From an uncultured Duncaniella sp. (lineage in GTDB: Bacteria > Bacteroidota > Bacteroidia > Bacteroidales > Muribaculaceae), in assembly GCA_910589485.1 (NCBI GenBank), contig CAJUSW010000010.1, positions 62,001 through 126,000 on the forward strand: DNA of 64,000 nucleotides, read 5' to 3'. This document shows, piece by piece, positions 1 to 7,929 of this stretch; position 1 is the stretch's first letter, and every line of letters starts with the position of its first letter. The notes below the pieces were generated by a model. That model searched no databases. It was not told where the DNA came from and saw only the letters and a list, made by a program, of their open reading frames with translations. The position numbers and the translations under genes were made by a program.

Positions 1-657
1 GGCATTCACCATGCGATATCCGTCGCCGTTGCTTGTATAGACATGCGCACGGTAATGCACCGGTCCGATAAGCTTACCGCCGAATCCGAATGAGGCATCC
101 TTCTGCTTCCAGCTTCCATAGCTCACACTTCCGTTGGCCGTGAATTTATCTGTCGGTTTCTTGCGGATAATATTTATAACACCGCCCATCACTGAATGGC
201 CGGCAAGTACCGATGCCGGACCTTTGATGACCTCGATCGATTCAACTCCCGAGAGATCGCCGTAGGGAACAGTATTCCACACTCGCTCATCTCTCACACC
301 ATCGTAGGCGATACCTACGTCATTTGATCCGCGGATGCTGAAACGCTGGAACTGGCCCAACTGATTTCCCGACATCACTACTCCGGGGAGAAACTTCACG
401 GCATCTTCCATGTTCACGATATGTTTTCTCCCCAATGTCTTTTCATCAATACGGCTGACGGTCATAGGTAGATATTTTAGAGGCATATCTATCCCCAGCA
501 GTCCTACTGAATGTTCCTGTAGTGGTTTGACATTTGACACTGTTGTGACCACTTCTCCAAGCGAAATGGTATCCGACATGGCATCAAGGCTGTCGGCCCG
601 GCATGGGACGACAATCGCCACCGCCGTTAGGGCGGGCAATACAAATCTGACTTTCAT
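1..657 (-). CDS. TonB-dependent receptor, siderophore type (N-terminal part)
   Basis: Outer-membrane TonB-gated importer, cut by the window edge; about 219 N-terminal residues are present. The start is the ATG at 655-657, followed by a signal peptide (MKVRFVLPALTAVAIVVPC). There is no carboxypeptidase-like N-terminal domain. The plug domain shows RFSIRGSND, GIAYDGVRDER, VESIEVIKGPASVLAG and GGVINIIRKKPT, which are typical of ferric-siderophore receptors of the FhuA/FoxA/FhuE type. It starts 47 bases after the stop of the PepSY membrane protein on the same strand, so the two are probably co-transcribed under the cobalamin riboswitch at 2680-2840. The plug resembles siderophore receptors, but the riboswitch suggests a corrinoid or a B12-linked ligand. 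The ligand cannot be settled from this part. Confidence 0.9.
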   Translation of the reverse strand, partial: MKVRFVLPALTAVAIVVPCRADSLDAMSDTISLGEVVTTVSNVKPLQEHSVGLLGIDMPLKYLPMTVSRIDEKTLGRKHIVNMEDAVKFLPGVVMSGNQLGQFQRFSIRGSNDVGIAYDGVRDERVWNTVPYGDLSGVESIEVIKGPASVLAGHSVMGGVINIIRKKPTDKFTANGSVSYGSWKQKDASFGFGGKLIGPVHYRAHVYTSNGDGYRMVNA

Positions 658-704
658 TTGAAAATTAAGTAGTAAAAAACAATGATTGGTATATTTGGTA
701 TATA

Positions 705-2204
705 TTATTCGCGTCTAAGCCGTCTCACAGTTCTCCACAGCCATTGCAACGCAAGTACAAGGCCTGTCACCGAAAGCATGCTTCCTCCGGTCAGAAGAAT
801 AAACATTACGACATACCACACAGTCGGATGATCCGTAAGAGCCTTTATGTGAAGTGCATGTAGGCCCTTGTACAGAAACCTCCGGCTCCGGCCATCATCA
901 TCAACACGATGAGTGGACAAGGTTAATGGATCGTAATATATCACAGTATTCATATAATCATCTGCCACCACCTTGTACACAGGCAGAGGGTTCCTATCCT
1001 TATCCCGGCCGTAATAATCATCATCGTATTCTGATATATATGACACTGTTATGCCCACACTGTCATGAAACTGTTTACGGGCATCTCGCTCAACCATTTC
1101 GGCCGAGAGCTTAAAGTCCTGGATATTACCAGCGACCGAAGCGTCGATATTGCGTCGCGAGTTATGGTAAGCTACCTGATAATAGGGATGATCATTCCAT
1201 GAAGCCCACTGTATGCTCACTATCGAATCACCTCCTTCGGCCACAACTTTTGCAATCGGCAGGAGATACCGGTCTGGATTGACCACCATCCTGCCGCGCC
1301 CTCCACGACGTCGGTCACGCTTACGCTGATCTCGGTTTTTGGAGTCAGGATCTTTCTGCTCCTGCTTTTCTTTTTTCAGGAACGATGGCATTCCGCCCAT
1401 CGACATATATCCGCTGAATGAGAATGTGATTGCACACCACCCGAACAGCATACCAAGAATAAAATGCCATCGCCACCAAGGTTTACGGTATGGGCAATGC
1501 CACAGACCATAAACCTTACGTTGGTGCCACCACACCATAATAGCAACAATTATGCCCGACAGGCACATGACACATCCGAGCAGGGCTGACCACACAACCA
1601 CGTCGGTCCACAACTCCTGGTGCTTGCGCAAGGGCGTGAAGTATAGCCAATGCGGAATACCCGCCAACCATGCCAACCGGCGATCCTTTGCCGTAGTAAA
1701 CTGTACCACGTCCCCCTCTGTAGTCATGTATAACTGATGTCCCTCCTTATCATCAAAATAATACTTAAAAATAGGCATCTTATCATTCCATCGTTCAAAT
1801 GGAATCCACTGGTCTACAGCTTCAAGAGTGTCAATCCGGGCTATCCTGGCATCACACCAGTTGTTCACAACCACCTCTCGGAATTCTTCCGAAAAAGCCG
1901 GCACCGGCTCCAGGTTATTGGCATATACCTCAATGGTAGAGTCATTGGTGGAGAGCTTCATCACATCCCGGCCATATTTCCGATACACCGACAGTGAACG
2001 TATCGATCCACTGTCAGGCATTATGCTTAGAAGCGTGTCCATAGGTAGAATCTCCGCCGACAGGGCATCAGTCGGGACAGGCTGCTTTGCTCGAGGAAAT
2101 GAGTACCATATCATCGCAAACCCTGATAAAAACCACAATACAAAAATAATGGAAAGAGGGATTCCAAGAATCTTATGGATTAAACTGAAAACTTTACGGA
2201 ACAT
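705..2204 (-). CDS. PepSY-associated transmembrane protein
   Basis: Inner-membrane protein of about 500 residues with PepSY-type periplasmic domains, a class often paired with TonB receptors and thought to act in siderophore reduction or release (family knowledge). I chose the ATG at 2204 (MFRKVFSLIHKILGIPLS) because the first transmembrane segment follows at once. A longer reading from 2279 adds 25 unlikely residues. Hydrophobic segments lie near residues 12-35, 205-228, 248-268 and at the C-terminus (about 465-490). HKILG and PHWLYF are typical of the family. A highly basic stretch at about 275-305 (KKEKQEQKD to RRRGGRGR) interrupts the protein after the fourth segment, as in the second PepSY protein at 10547. 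It is the first gene after the cobalamin riboswitch, separated from it by a 475-base leader. Confidence 0.85.
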   Translation of the reverse strand: MFRKVFSLIHKILGIPLSIIFVLWFLSGFAMIWYSFPRAKQPVPTDALSAEILPMDTLLSIMPDSGSIRSLSVYRKYGRDVMKLSTNDSTIEVYANNLEPVPAFSEEFREVVVNNWCDARIARIDTLEAVDQWIPFERWNDKMPIFKYYFDDKEGHQLYMTTEGDVVQFTTAKDRRLAWLAGIPHWLYFTPLRKHQELWTDVVVWSALLGCVMCLSGIIVAIMVWWHQRKVYGLWHCPYRKPWWRWHFILGMLFGWCAITFSFSGYMSMGGMPSFLKKEKQEQKDPDSKNRDQRKRDRRRGGRGRMVVNPDRYLLPIAKVVAEGGDSIVSIQWASWNDHPYYQVAYHNSRRNIDASVAGNIQDFKLSAEMVERDARKQFHDSVGITVSYISEYDDDYYGRDKDRNPLPVYKVVADDYMNTVIYYDPLTLSTHRVDDDGRSRRFLYKGLHALHIKALTDHPTVWYVVMFILLTGGSMLSVTGLVLALQWLWRTVRRLRRE

Positions 2205-2679
2205 TTTATACTCGTGCTTTGGATTAATGCAAATCGCAGTTATTTTTCTACGGCACATGAAACCCTTACGGGCAAACAATCAGTGCCGGAATGGCCTTAT
2301 CGGCCTTCCCGAATTATCTTAAAGTGTGTTTGTGCCGTGGCACCCATTAAATTGTTGAGAGAAACACGTAGTCATGCCTCCATCCCACTCCAACCGGTTG
2401 TCCCCTCGTTCGTTATCAAGAAACTCATTCATGAATTCCTTTCCGCTCCTTGAACATTCCATAATTAGATAATGCTGTTTTAAGGGGGAAAAGATTTGAT
2501 ACCGGAAGATTTAACACGCCGATCCTCATGACACGACACAGTAACCGCGACAATATGCCGTAGCTACCGTATTCGATGCCGGATGTTGTTCCTCTAAGGC
2601 ATCCCGACAAATTGGATCTTATGTCAATGTTAATTCTCCTCACTTCAAAATCTAATCCTCGAGATTATTGAAATAAAAT
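2205..2679 (-). other. Long leader between riboswitch and PepSY gene; no gene seen
   Basis: About 475 bases lie between the cobalamin riboswitch and the start of the PepSY gene. Only short unconvincing reading frames exist (for example a GTG frame ending at 2425) and none has a recognisable motif. A small hairpin with arms GGAAGGCC and GGCCATTCC lies at about 2294-2315, without a T-run. The distance is unusual for a riboswitch that acts on translation, so either termination control or a lost gene is possible. Confidence 0.4.
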
Positions 2680-2840
2680 CCGTTTGGCAGGTCTCCTGAC
2701 TTATCCTGCTCATCGGCACCTTCCCATCGTTGTCGACAGTGGCATCTTGCCGGTGAGTTGTGGTAGGAATTACAGTAGCGGGTCTGTTCCGGATTCTCAC
2801 CGGATTCCCTATTAATCGCGTCGCCGCGAACCAAAACGTG
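2680..2840 (-). ncRNA. Cobalamin riboswitch
   Basis: Read on the minus strand, this has the conserved cobalamin aptamer features in order. They are AATAGGGAATCCGGTG, GAATCCGGAACAGACCCGC, CTACTGTAATTCC, a central GCCACTG, GATGGGAAGG, and AGTCAGGAGACCTGCC near the 3' end. A closing stem pairs CGTTTTGG (2831-2838) with CCAAACG (2681-2687). A promoter -7 box lies just upstream at 2844-2851. It faces the PepSY gene and the TonB receptor, so it should lower their expression when cobalamin is abundant. Identification rests on the consensus; the regulated ligand of the receptor is inference. Confidence 0.93.
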
Positions 2841-2843
2841 GCG

Positions 2844-2851
2844 CAAAATTA
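2844..2851 (-). promoter_or_regulatory. Promoter -7 box of the cobalamin-controlled unit
   Basis: TAATTTTG on the minus strand matches the Bacteroidetes -7 consensus TAnnTTTG and sits immediately before the riboswitch aptamer. Confidence 0.65.
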
Positions 2852-2899
2852 ACTATTATTCTGAAATTGGCAAAATATTTTTTTCAGAGTGTGTTTTCT

Positions 2900-3062
2900 T
2901 AGAAACTGTTTAAATTTATTTGATGCAGATTTTGATAAGTATTATCGAATGGCATTTTGTTTGTGATAAAGGAGTGTAGCTGTAGCTACATGACTGAAGA
3001 ACGAGCAAAATGACAACGATAAGACTCTCAAAAGCAAAGTGAAATGAATTTTAAACAGTTCC
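2900..3062. repeat. Imperfect long palindrome with GTAGCTGTAGCTAC core
   Basis: The ends pair as an inverted repeat (AAACTGTTTAAATTTATT at the left; AAATGAATTTTAAACAGTT at the right), with further matching along both arms. The centre is GGAGTGTAGCTGTAGCTAC at 2971-2989 followed by ATGACTGA. The right end directly abuts the stop codon of rtcB. The same kind of core, GGAGCATAGC-NN-GCTATG, occurs in the elements at 22718-23051 and 25479-25664. Confidence 0.75.
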
Positions 3063-4237
3063 TTAGCCCTTTATCACCGCCACCGGGCTGAGGCGGGTCC
3101 TGATGCGCACCAGATCAGCCTGTGCCGCCATCACCTCGTCAATATTCTTATAGGCACCCGCGGCTTCATCCAAATCCTCCTTATAGCGTATGGCATGGAT
3201 CACTCCGGCCTTTTCCAGTCGGGCTACCTCCTCCTCCAACGAGAGCTCCGCCCTTGCTGCCGTGCGCGAAAGCCTGCGTCCCGCGCCGTGCGAGCACGAC
3301 ATGAACGACTCCTCGTTGCCGAGTCCCTCCGTGATGTATGAGCAAGTGCCCTGTGAACCGGGGATAATCCCTACCTCTCCTTCGCGGGCCGAAGTCGCCC
3401 CCTTGCGGTGAACTATGCAATTCTCCCCGTAATGATTCTCCCACTGGGCATAATTGTGGGCTATGTTTATCATCGGGTCAAACTCAGCTCCGGCCACAGC
3501 GTCCCCTATCACCTGGCATATACGCTCCATCATCAGCGAGCGGTTGCACAGAGCGAATGCCACGCAGTACTCCATCTCCGCCCAGTATTTGCCGAACTCC
3601 TCTGTGCGCAGTGGCAGGAAGGGCAGATTTATCTCCTTGGGAACTGACGAGAACCAGCGACGGTTCAGCGCATCCGCCTTTTCATTGTAATAGTCACCCA
3701 CCTGCTTGCCCAGGTTGCGCGACCCTGAGTGAATCATTATCCACAACCACCCTTCGTCGTCGCGCTGAAGCTCTATGAAGTGGTTGCCACCGCCCAGCGT
3801 CCCCACCTGCTTCATAGCCGATGAGAGTTCGCGCGACACCACACTCATGGAATCCGTGTCAAATCCCTGAGGCATATATACTTCTCCTCCTGCTTTTGCT
3901 TATGGTGGGCGCGTCCTAAAGGTATCTGCTTGCGTATCCCTCTCAGTATCTTCTTGCGCAGCACCACCTCTTCGATCTCTGCTACTTTCAGATTGGTCTT
4001 CACGGCACACATTCCGCACCCTATGTCCACCCCCACAGCATTGGGCACTACCACCCCTTTTGTGGCAAGCACACCACCGATTGGCATCCCCTTTCCGCCG
4101 TGGGCATCGGGCATCAGCGCCAAATGATGGTGGATGAACGGCAGCATGCACAGGTTTTCCACCTCCTGCTTCCCATGCTCATCCAGATCTCTTACCCAGC
4201 TCTTCACTAAAACATTGTTGATGACTTTTTCTTCCAT
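3063..4237 (-). pseudogene. rtcB: RtcB-family RNA ligase, frameshifted
   Basis: RtcB joins RNA 2',3'-cyclic phosphate or 3'-phosphate ends to 5'-OH ends using GTP and Mn2+ (family knowledge). The N-terminal part (4237 to about 3880) has PDAHGGKG at residues 43-50 and VGVDIGCGM at 68-76, both metal-binding. The C-terminal part (about 3875 to 3063) has GTLGGGNHFIEL, IHSGSRNLG, HNYAQWENH, and SCSHGAGRRLSR with the guanylylated histidine. Together they match the usual length of about 400 residues, but they lie in different frames. The reading becomes continuous (...EEKY-MPQGFD...) if one AT is removed from TATATATG at about 3873-3881. All catalytic motifs are intact, so the lesion is recent, programmed, or a sequence error. 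It is divergent from the WYL regulator at 4365. Confidence 0.9.
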
Positions 4238-4292
4238 GATTACCTGATTTTAAGACTTAATTATGTTTTATGCCACAAAGTTCCGCCCCTCT

Positions 4293-4311
4293 TGCGCAAT
4301 GATTTTGCGCA
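4293..4311. promoter_or_regulatory. Palindromic operator candidate between rtcB and WYL gene
   Basis: TGCGCAA (4293-4299), a 5-base centre and TTGCGCA (4305-4311) form a perfect 7-bp inverted repeat in the divergent promoter region. A -7 box TATTTTTG lies at 4328-4335 toward the WYL gene. It is a plausible binding site for the WYL protein (inference). Confidence 0.5.
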
Positions 4312-4364
4312 GTTCACAAAAAAATAATATTTTTGCAATACAATAGAACTGTCCCCCCCTCTCT

Positions 4365-5375
4365 ATGGCACTTAACAAAAACGCACTGTTGAGATATCGC
4401 ACCATCGACCGCTGTCTGCGCAACACTGGCCGGCGATGGACCCTGCAGGATCTTGTTGATGCATGCAGCGATGCGCTGTATGAATATGAAGGCAAACAGG
4501 ACCTCGTGAGCAAGCGCACAGTCCAGCTCGACCTCCAGATGATGCGCTCCGACCGTCTCGGATACGAAGCCCCCATCGAAGTGTACGACCGGAAATATTA
4601 CCGGTACTCCGATCCTGAATACTCAATCAGCAACCTTCCCTTGTCGCGACACGACATCGAAATGCTCAACAGCACCATCGACCTCCTGCGCCAGTTCGAT
4701 GAATTCGACCGTTTCCATGACATGGCCGATGTTGTGAGCCGATTGCAGGACAAAGTAGCCTCAGCCTCCAAGCGTCGTCCCATAGTGGATTTCGAGCGCA
4801 ACCCCAATCTCCGGGGCCTGCAGCATCTCAATCCCCTTTACGACATTATCGCATCCCGTCAGACCGTCTACGTAAACTATCGCTCATTCAATTCCCGCAC
4901 CCCTCGACCCTTCATCCTCTTCCCCTACCTTCTGAAAGAATATCGCAACCGCTGGTTCCTTTTCGGATCAAGGGCCGGCGACATGAAGCTGTTCAACCTC
5001 GCCCTCGACCGTATCGTTGACTTCCACGTGTGCCCCGACATCCCCTATAAGGAAAACCCCGAGTTTGGCGAAGACTTTTTTGATGATGTAGTCGGAGTAA
5101 CCAAACACTCCCGATTGAAAAAAGAACTCATACTCCTTCGTGCCGACAATCATCAGGCAAGCTACATCCTCACCAAACCCATCCACAGCTCACAGCGGCT
5201 CATCGAGAAAAACCACGCTGACGGCTCCATGACATTCGAGCTCAACGTAATAATCAACAACGAACTCATCGCCCAGCTCCTCAGCTTCGGCGCCGGCATC
5301 CGCGTCCTCTCCCCCCAATCCCTCGCCACCCAACTCCGCGACATCCACCACCAAGCCACCTCCAACTACCCCTAA
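4365..5375 (+). CDS. WYL-domain transcriptional regulator
   Basis: Cytoplasmic DNA-binding regulator of 336 residues. The N-terminus (about 1-75) is a winged helix-turn-helix (RYRTIDRCL, SKRTVQLDLQMM). The middle and C-terminal parts hold the WYL domain (VYVNYRSF about 169-176, FPYLLKEYRNRWFLFGSR about 187-204, LALDRI) and a C-terminal WCX-like extension. WYL domains sense nucleic-acid or nucleotide ligands, and WYL or CARF regulators often control RtcB systems (family knowledge). Its divergent position next to rtcB suggests it controls that gene and itself. A -7 box TATTTTTG at 4328-4335 fits the ATG at 4365. Confidence 0.9.
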   Translation: MALNKNALLRYRTIDRCLRNTGRRWTLQDLVDACSDALYEYEGKQDLVSKRTVQLDLQMMRSDRLGYEAPIEVYDRKYYRYSDPEYSISNLPLSRHDIEMLNSTIDLLRQFDEFDRFHDMADVVSRLQDKVASASKRRPIVDFERNPNLRGLQHLNPLYDIIASRQTVYVNYRSFNSRTPRPFILFPYLLKEYRNRWFLFGSRAGDMKLFNLALDRIVDFHVCPDIPYKENPEFGEDFFDDVVGVTKHSRLKKELILLRADNHQASYILTKPIHSSQRLIEKNHADGSMTFELNVIINNELIAQLLSFGAGIRVLSPQSLATQLRDIHHQATSNYP

Positions 5376-5904
5376 CCCCGACTCGTAAACCGTCCGCAGG
5401 TCATTGTCCACTCGTCTCTGACGTAGCTACGAAATCATACCCACCACAAACCGAGCATGCAACTCCCCGCAGGCCACCTACCCAATAAGCCGCGAAGCGG
5501 CGATGTACTCGTAGCCCCTCAGAACCCGGCCACAAATTTCCCGCAGGCTACACCGCCCACTAAGCCCCGAAGGGGCGATGTACTCGTAGCCCCACCACGA
5601 GGGAACGTGCAAATCGCCCGCGAGGGCAAGATTTGCGCGTTGCCGAGGCGTGGGGAAAACGAAACCCACACCAAAACGGGCGTCGAAGACGTCCTATAAT
5701 TCCCCGCGTCCACCCTCTTTAATACTCTGTACTCCACCAATATACCCTTAAAATCCCCACACCTAATAATCTAATCCCTATACTCTATACTTTCCCCTCT
5801 ATACTTAAAAATAAAAAACTCTGGCCCTCTGGTCTTAAAATTCGTGCCAACGCGACATTATCGCACCATATCCCCGGTAAAACCAACTTACCTTTGCCGT
5901 TGAT
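5376..5904. repeat. Intergenic region with two tandem hairpin repeats
   Basis: No convincing gene is present. Two copies of a unit of about 80 bases lie at about 5480-5610. Each has CCCGCAGGC, then TAAGCC, a short GAAG hairpin, and GGCGATGTACTCGTAGCCCC. In copy two GGGGC and GCCCC can pair around GATGTACTCGTA. A third hairpin, GCAAATC-GCCC ... GGGC-AAGATTTGC, follows at about 5609-5637. The rest (5700-5880) is AT-rich and plain. A -7 box TACCTTTG lies at 5889-5896, directly before the next gene. Confidence 0.55.
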
Positions 5905-6669
5905 ATGAAACCAACGAGCCACAAGGTCACACACCTAACCAAACGAATCCGGCGACCCGACATATGGTGTCACCAATTCTCACGCTTTCTCGGCCGGGAA
6001 CTAACCCCCGTCGAGAAAAACGTCATATCCCGGCTCGAACGCGCACGCCGGCTCTCCCGCCCGCGTCCCATCGTCATCGTCGACCCCAAAGGCTACGACT
6101 CAACCGAACTATTGAGATCATATCTCGACTACCGCCTCGCCACCTCCCCCGAAGGCGCAACCGCACTCCTCTATCTCTCCAAAGAAGGAAAAGATAGAGA
6201 ATTCGGCAAAATGTATCCTGAATACACCGGCTACACCCGCCGTCAGGTAAAAACCCTGCACAAACGCATCCGTTACGCCTCCTATTCCCGTCCCGACAGC
6301 GTCCGCGGCACCTCCCCCGCCTTCATGCTCCTGCTCAACGCACAGGAATACAAAGGCTACTCCCCAATGCAACCCGACCCCGGGAAATTCCTCAGCCTCT
6401 GCTCCGCACTATTCCCATTATTGTGCGGCATAGGCTTCCTTGTCATACACATAAACGTCGACAGGGAACAGATCCCCGCCTTCTTCTACCTCGGCATGCA
6501 GGGCCACACCACACAGAGGCCCCCGAAACCCGAGCCCCCGGTCGAGACCGCCATACTCGTCCTCACCGACCCAACGTCCATCCTCCGCTGGAGCCTGCCC
6601 ACCCGCGAGGGCCCGCAAGGCCATCCCGCAGACGATGCACCAATCCCCCGACCACCCATACCCATCTAA
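5905..6669 (+). CDS. Hypothetical protein with proline-rich tail
   Basis: 254 residues, not recognised. The ATG at 5905 lies 8 bases after a good -7 box (TACCTTTG, 5889-5896), which supports expression with an almost leaderless mRNA. The N-terminus is basic (KRIRRP, RLERARRLSRPR). Residues 54-95 (PIVIVDPKGYDSTELLRSYL, then GATALLYLSKEG) have the spacing of a P-loop NTPase start, but the Walker A lysine-serine/threonine is replaced, so ATP binding is doubtful. One hydrophobic segment lies near 165-190 (LCSALFPLLCGIGFLVI). The last 50 residues are rich in proline. Codon use is strongly C-rich, unlike the genes beyond 28 kb. Possibly a decayed or fast-evolving lineage-specific gene. Confidence 0.55.
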   Translation: MKPTSHKVTHLTKRIRRPDIWCHQFSRFLGRELTPVEKNVISRLERARRLSRPRPIVIVDPKGYDSTELLRSYLDYRLATSPEGATALLYLSKEGKDREFGKMYPEYTGYTRRQVKTLHKRIRYASYSRPDSVRGTSPAFMLLLNAQEYKGYSPMQPDPGKFLSLCSALFPLLCGIGFLVIHINVDREQIPAFFYLGMQGHTTQRPPKPEPPVETAILVLTDPTSILRWSLPTREGPQGHPADDAPIPRPPIPI

Positions 6670-6911
6670 GCGGAGAGCCGACCTCCGCCGTTCCCACAAG
6701 GAACCAGCAATAAGGTTACAGAAAATAGCAGAGCACAAAATTGATAGCTCATAAACCTATAAACTTCTAAACCTATAAACTCCCCTCTGATCGGCAAGAG
6801 CCCCTTGACATACTGATACAACACTAAAAAACGAATGACTCCCACCCGTGACGGGCAGGAGCCATTACCTATTATCCTCTCCATAACATTGCTAAAATCA
6901 TCCCAAATTCG

Positions 6912-6919
6912 TAATTTTG
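6912..6919 (+). promoter_or_regulatory. Promoter -7 box of the patatin gene
   Basis: TAATTTTG matches TAnnTTTG and lies 25 bases before the ATG at 6945. Confidence 0.6.
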
Positions 6920-6944
6920 GAGAGAATTTATCATCCTCATTATT

Positions 6945-7796
6945 ATGAGAACTGGACTTGTACTTGAAGGAGGAGCCATGCGCGGACTGTTCAGCGCAGG
7001 CGTGATCGACGTGATGATGGAGCAAGGCATCGATTTTGACGGACTGATAGGCGTATCAGCCGGCTCAAGTTTCGGATGCAACTTCAAATCCCGCCAACCC
7101 GGGCGCGTAATTCGTTACAACCTCCGGTTCCACAACGATCCACGATACATGGGGCTACGGTCACTCCTCACGACAGGTGATCTCGTAGGAGCCGAATTTG
7201 CCTATCACACCCTCCCCCTTGAGCTCGACATATTCGACTCCGAAACATTCGAGAACAACCCCATGGAGTTTCACCTCGTATGCACCGACGTAATCACCGG
7301 CCAACCGGTCTATTACCGCATGGATCGTGTGGATTACGATTCGCTCGAATGGCTCCGGGCCTCAGCCTCAATGCCCATAGTCACCCGCCCCGTAAAAGTC
7401 AACGACGGTCACCTTCTCCTTGATGGTGGCATCAGCGACTCCATCCCCCTGAAATATTTCCAGAGCCAAGGTTTTGAACGCAACATCGTAGTACTCACCC
7501 AGCCCCTCGACTACCGCAAGCAACCTACTGCAAAATGGGTATTCAGCCTCCTCATGCGTAAGTATCCCGCGATAGTCCAAGCCATGGGCCGACGGCACGA
7601 GATGTACAATGCCCAACTTGATTACATCCATCAGCAGGCAACCCTCGGAAACACCATGATTATAGCACCCTCCGAACCGCTACCCATTGGCCGTGTGGAG
7701 ATGAATCCCACCAAGATGCAGAAAGTATATTTCCGTGGTCGGGCCACATGCGACAAACTCATCCCTGCGATAAAAGAATTCCTCTCCGGCAACTGA
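6945..7796 (+). CDS. Patatin-like phospholipase (RssA/YjjU type)
   Basis: Serine acyl hydrolase of 283 residues, predicted to be cytoplasmic because it has no signal peptide. It shows the patatin catalytic set: oxyanion loop LEGGAMRG (7-14), nucleophile motif GVSAGSS (36-42, Ser38) and the dyad aspartate in LLLDGGISDS (Asp160). Length and layout match bacterial YjjU-like patatins, which are thought to cleave acyl chains from phospholipids. The gene stands alone with its own promoter (TAATTTTG at 6912-6919). Nothing nearby suggests a specific substrate. Confidence 0.9.
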   Translation: MRTGLVLEGGAMRGLFSAGVIDVMMEQGIDFDGLIGVSAGSSFGCNFKSRQPGRVIRYNLRFHNDPRYMGLRSLLTTGDLVGAEFAYHTLPLELDIFDSETFENNPMEFHLVCTDVITGQPVYYRMDRVDYDSLEWLRASASMPIVTRPVKVNDGHLLLDGGISDSIPLKYFQSQGFERNIVVLTQPLDYRKQPTAKWVFSLLMRKYPAIVQAMGRRHEMYNAQLDYIHQQATLGNTMIIAPSEPLPIGRVEMNPTKMQKVYFRGRATCDKLIPAIKEFLSGN

Positions 7797-7877
7797 TCCT
7801 CCATCGTTCGCCATCCGGTAAGTGTCGTTCACCCATATGATTAAACTTTCTTGACATAGAATGTCTTATTAAGAAAG

Positions 7878-7898
7878 GTATATAGAATAACTATATAC
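7878..7898. promoter_or_regulatory. Palindromic operator candidate
   Basis: GTATATAG (7878-7885), AATAA, CTATATAC (7891-7898): a perfect 8-bp inverted repeat 30 bases before the lipoprotein hydrolase gene. Likely a repressor or activator site; the binding protein is unknown. Confidence 0.45.
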
Positions 7899-7929
7899 TT
7901 TACTCATCGACATTCAAATAATTATACAT

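Noticed and set aside
2425..2643. 72-codon minus-strand frame downstream of the riboswitch
   Set aside because: It starts with GTG, has no recognisable motif or signal peptide, and composition looks random; treated as leader.
3122..4151. Several long frames opposite or shifted within rtcB
   Set aside because: They are shadows of a GC-rich coding sequence; the RtcB motifs decide the true frame.
5457..5699. Frames in both directions over the 5480-5640 repeats
   Set aside because: They only translate the tandem hairpin repeats and have no start signals.
5905..6669. Reading the orphan protein as a phage terminase
   Set aside because: Only loose spacing resemblance; Walker A, Walker B and nuclease motifs are missing and no phage genes are nearby.
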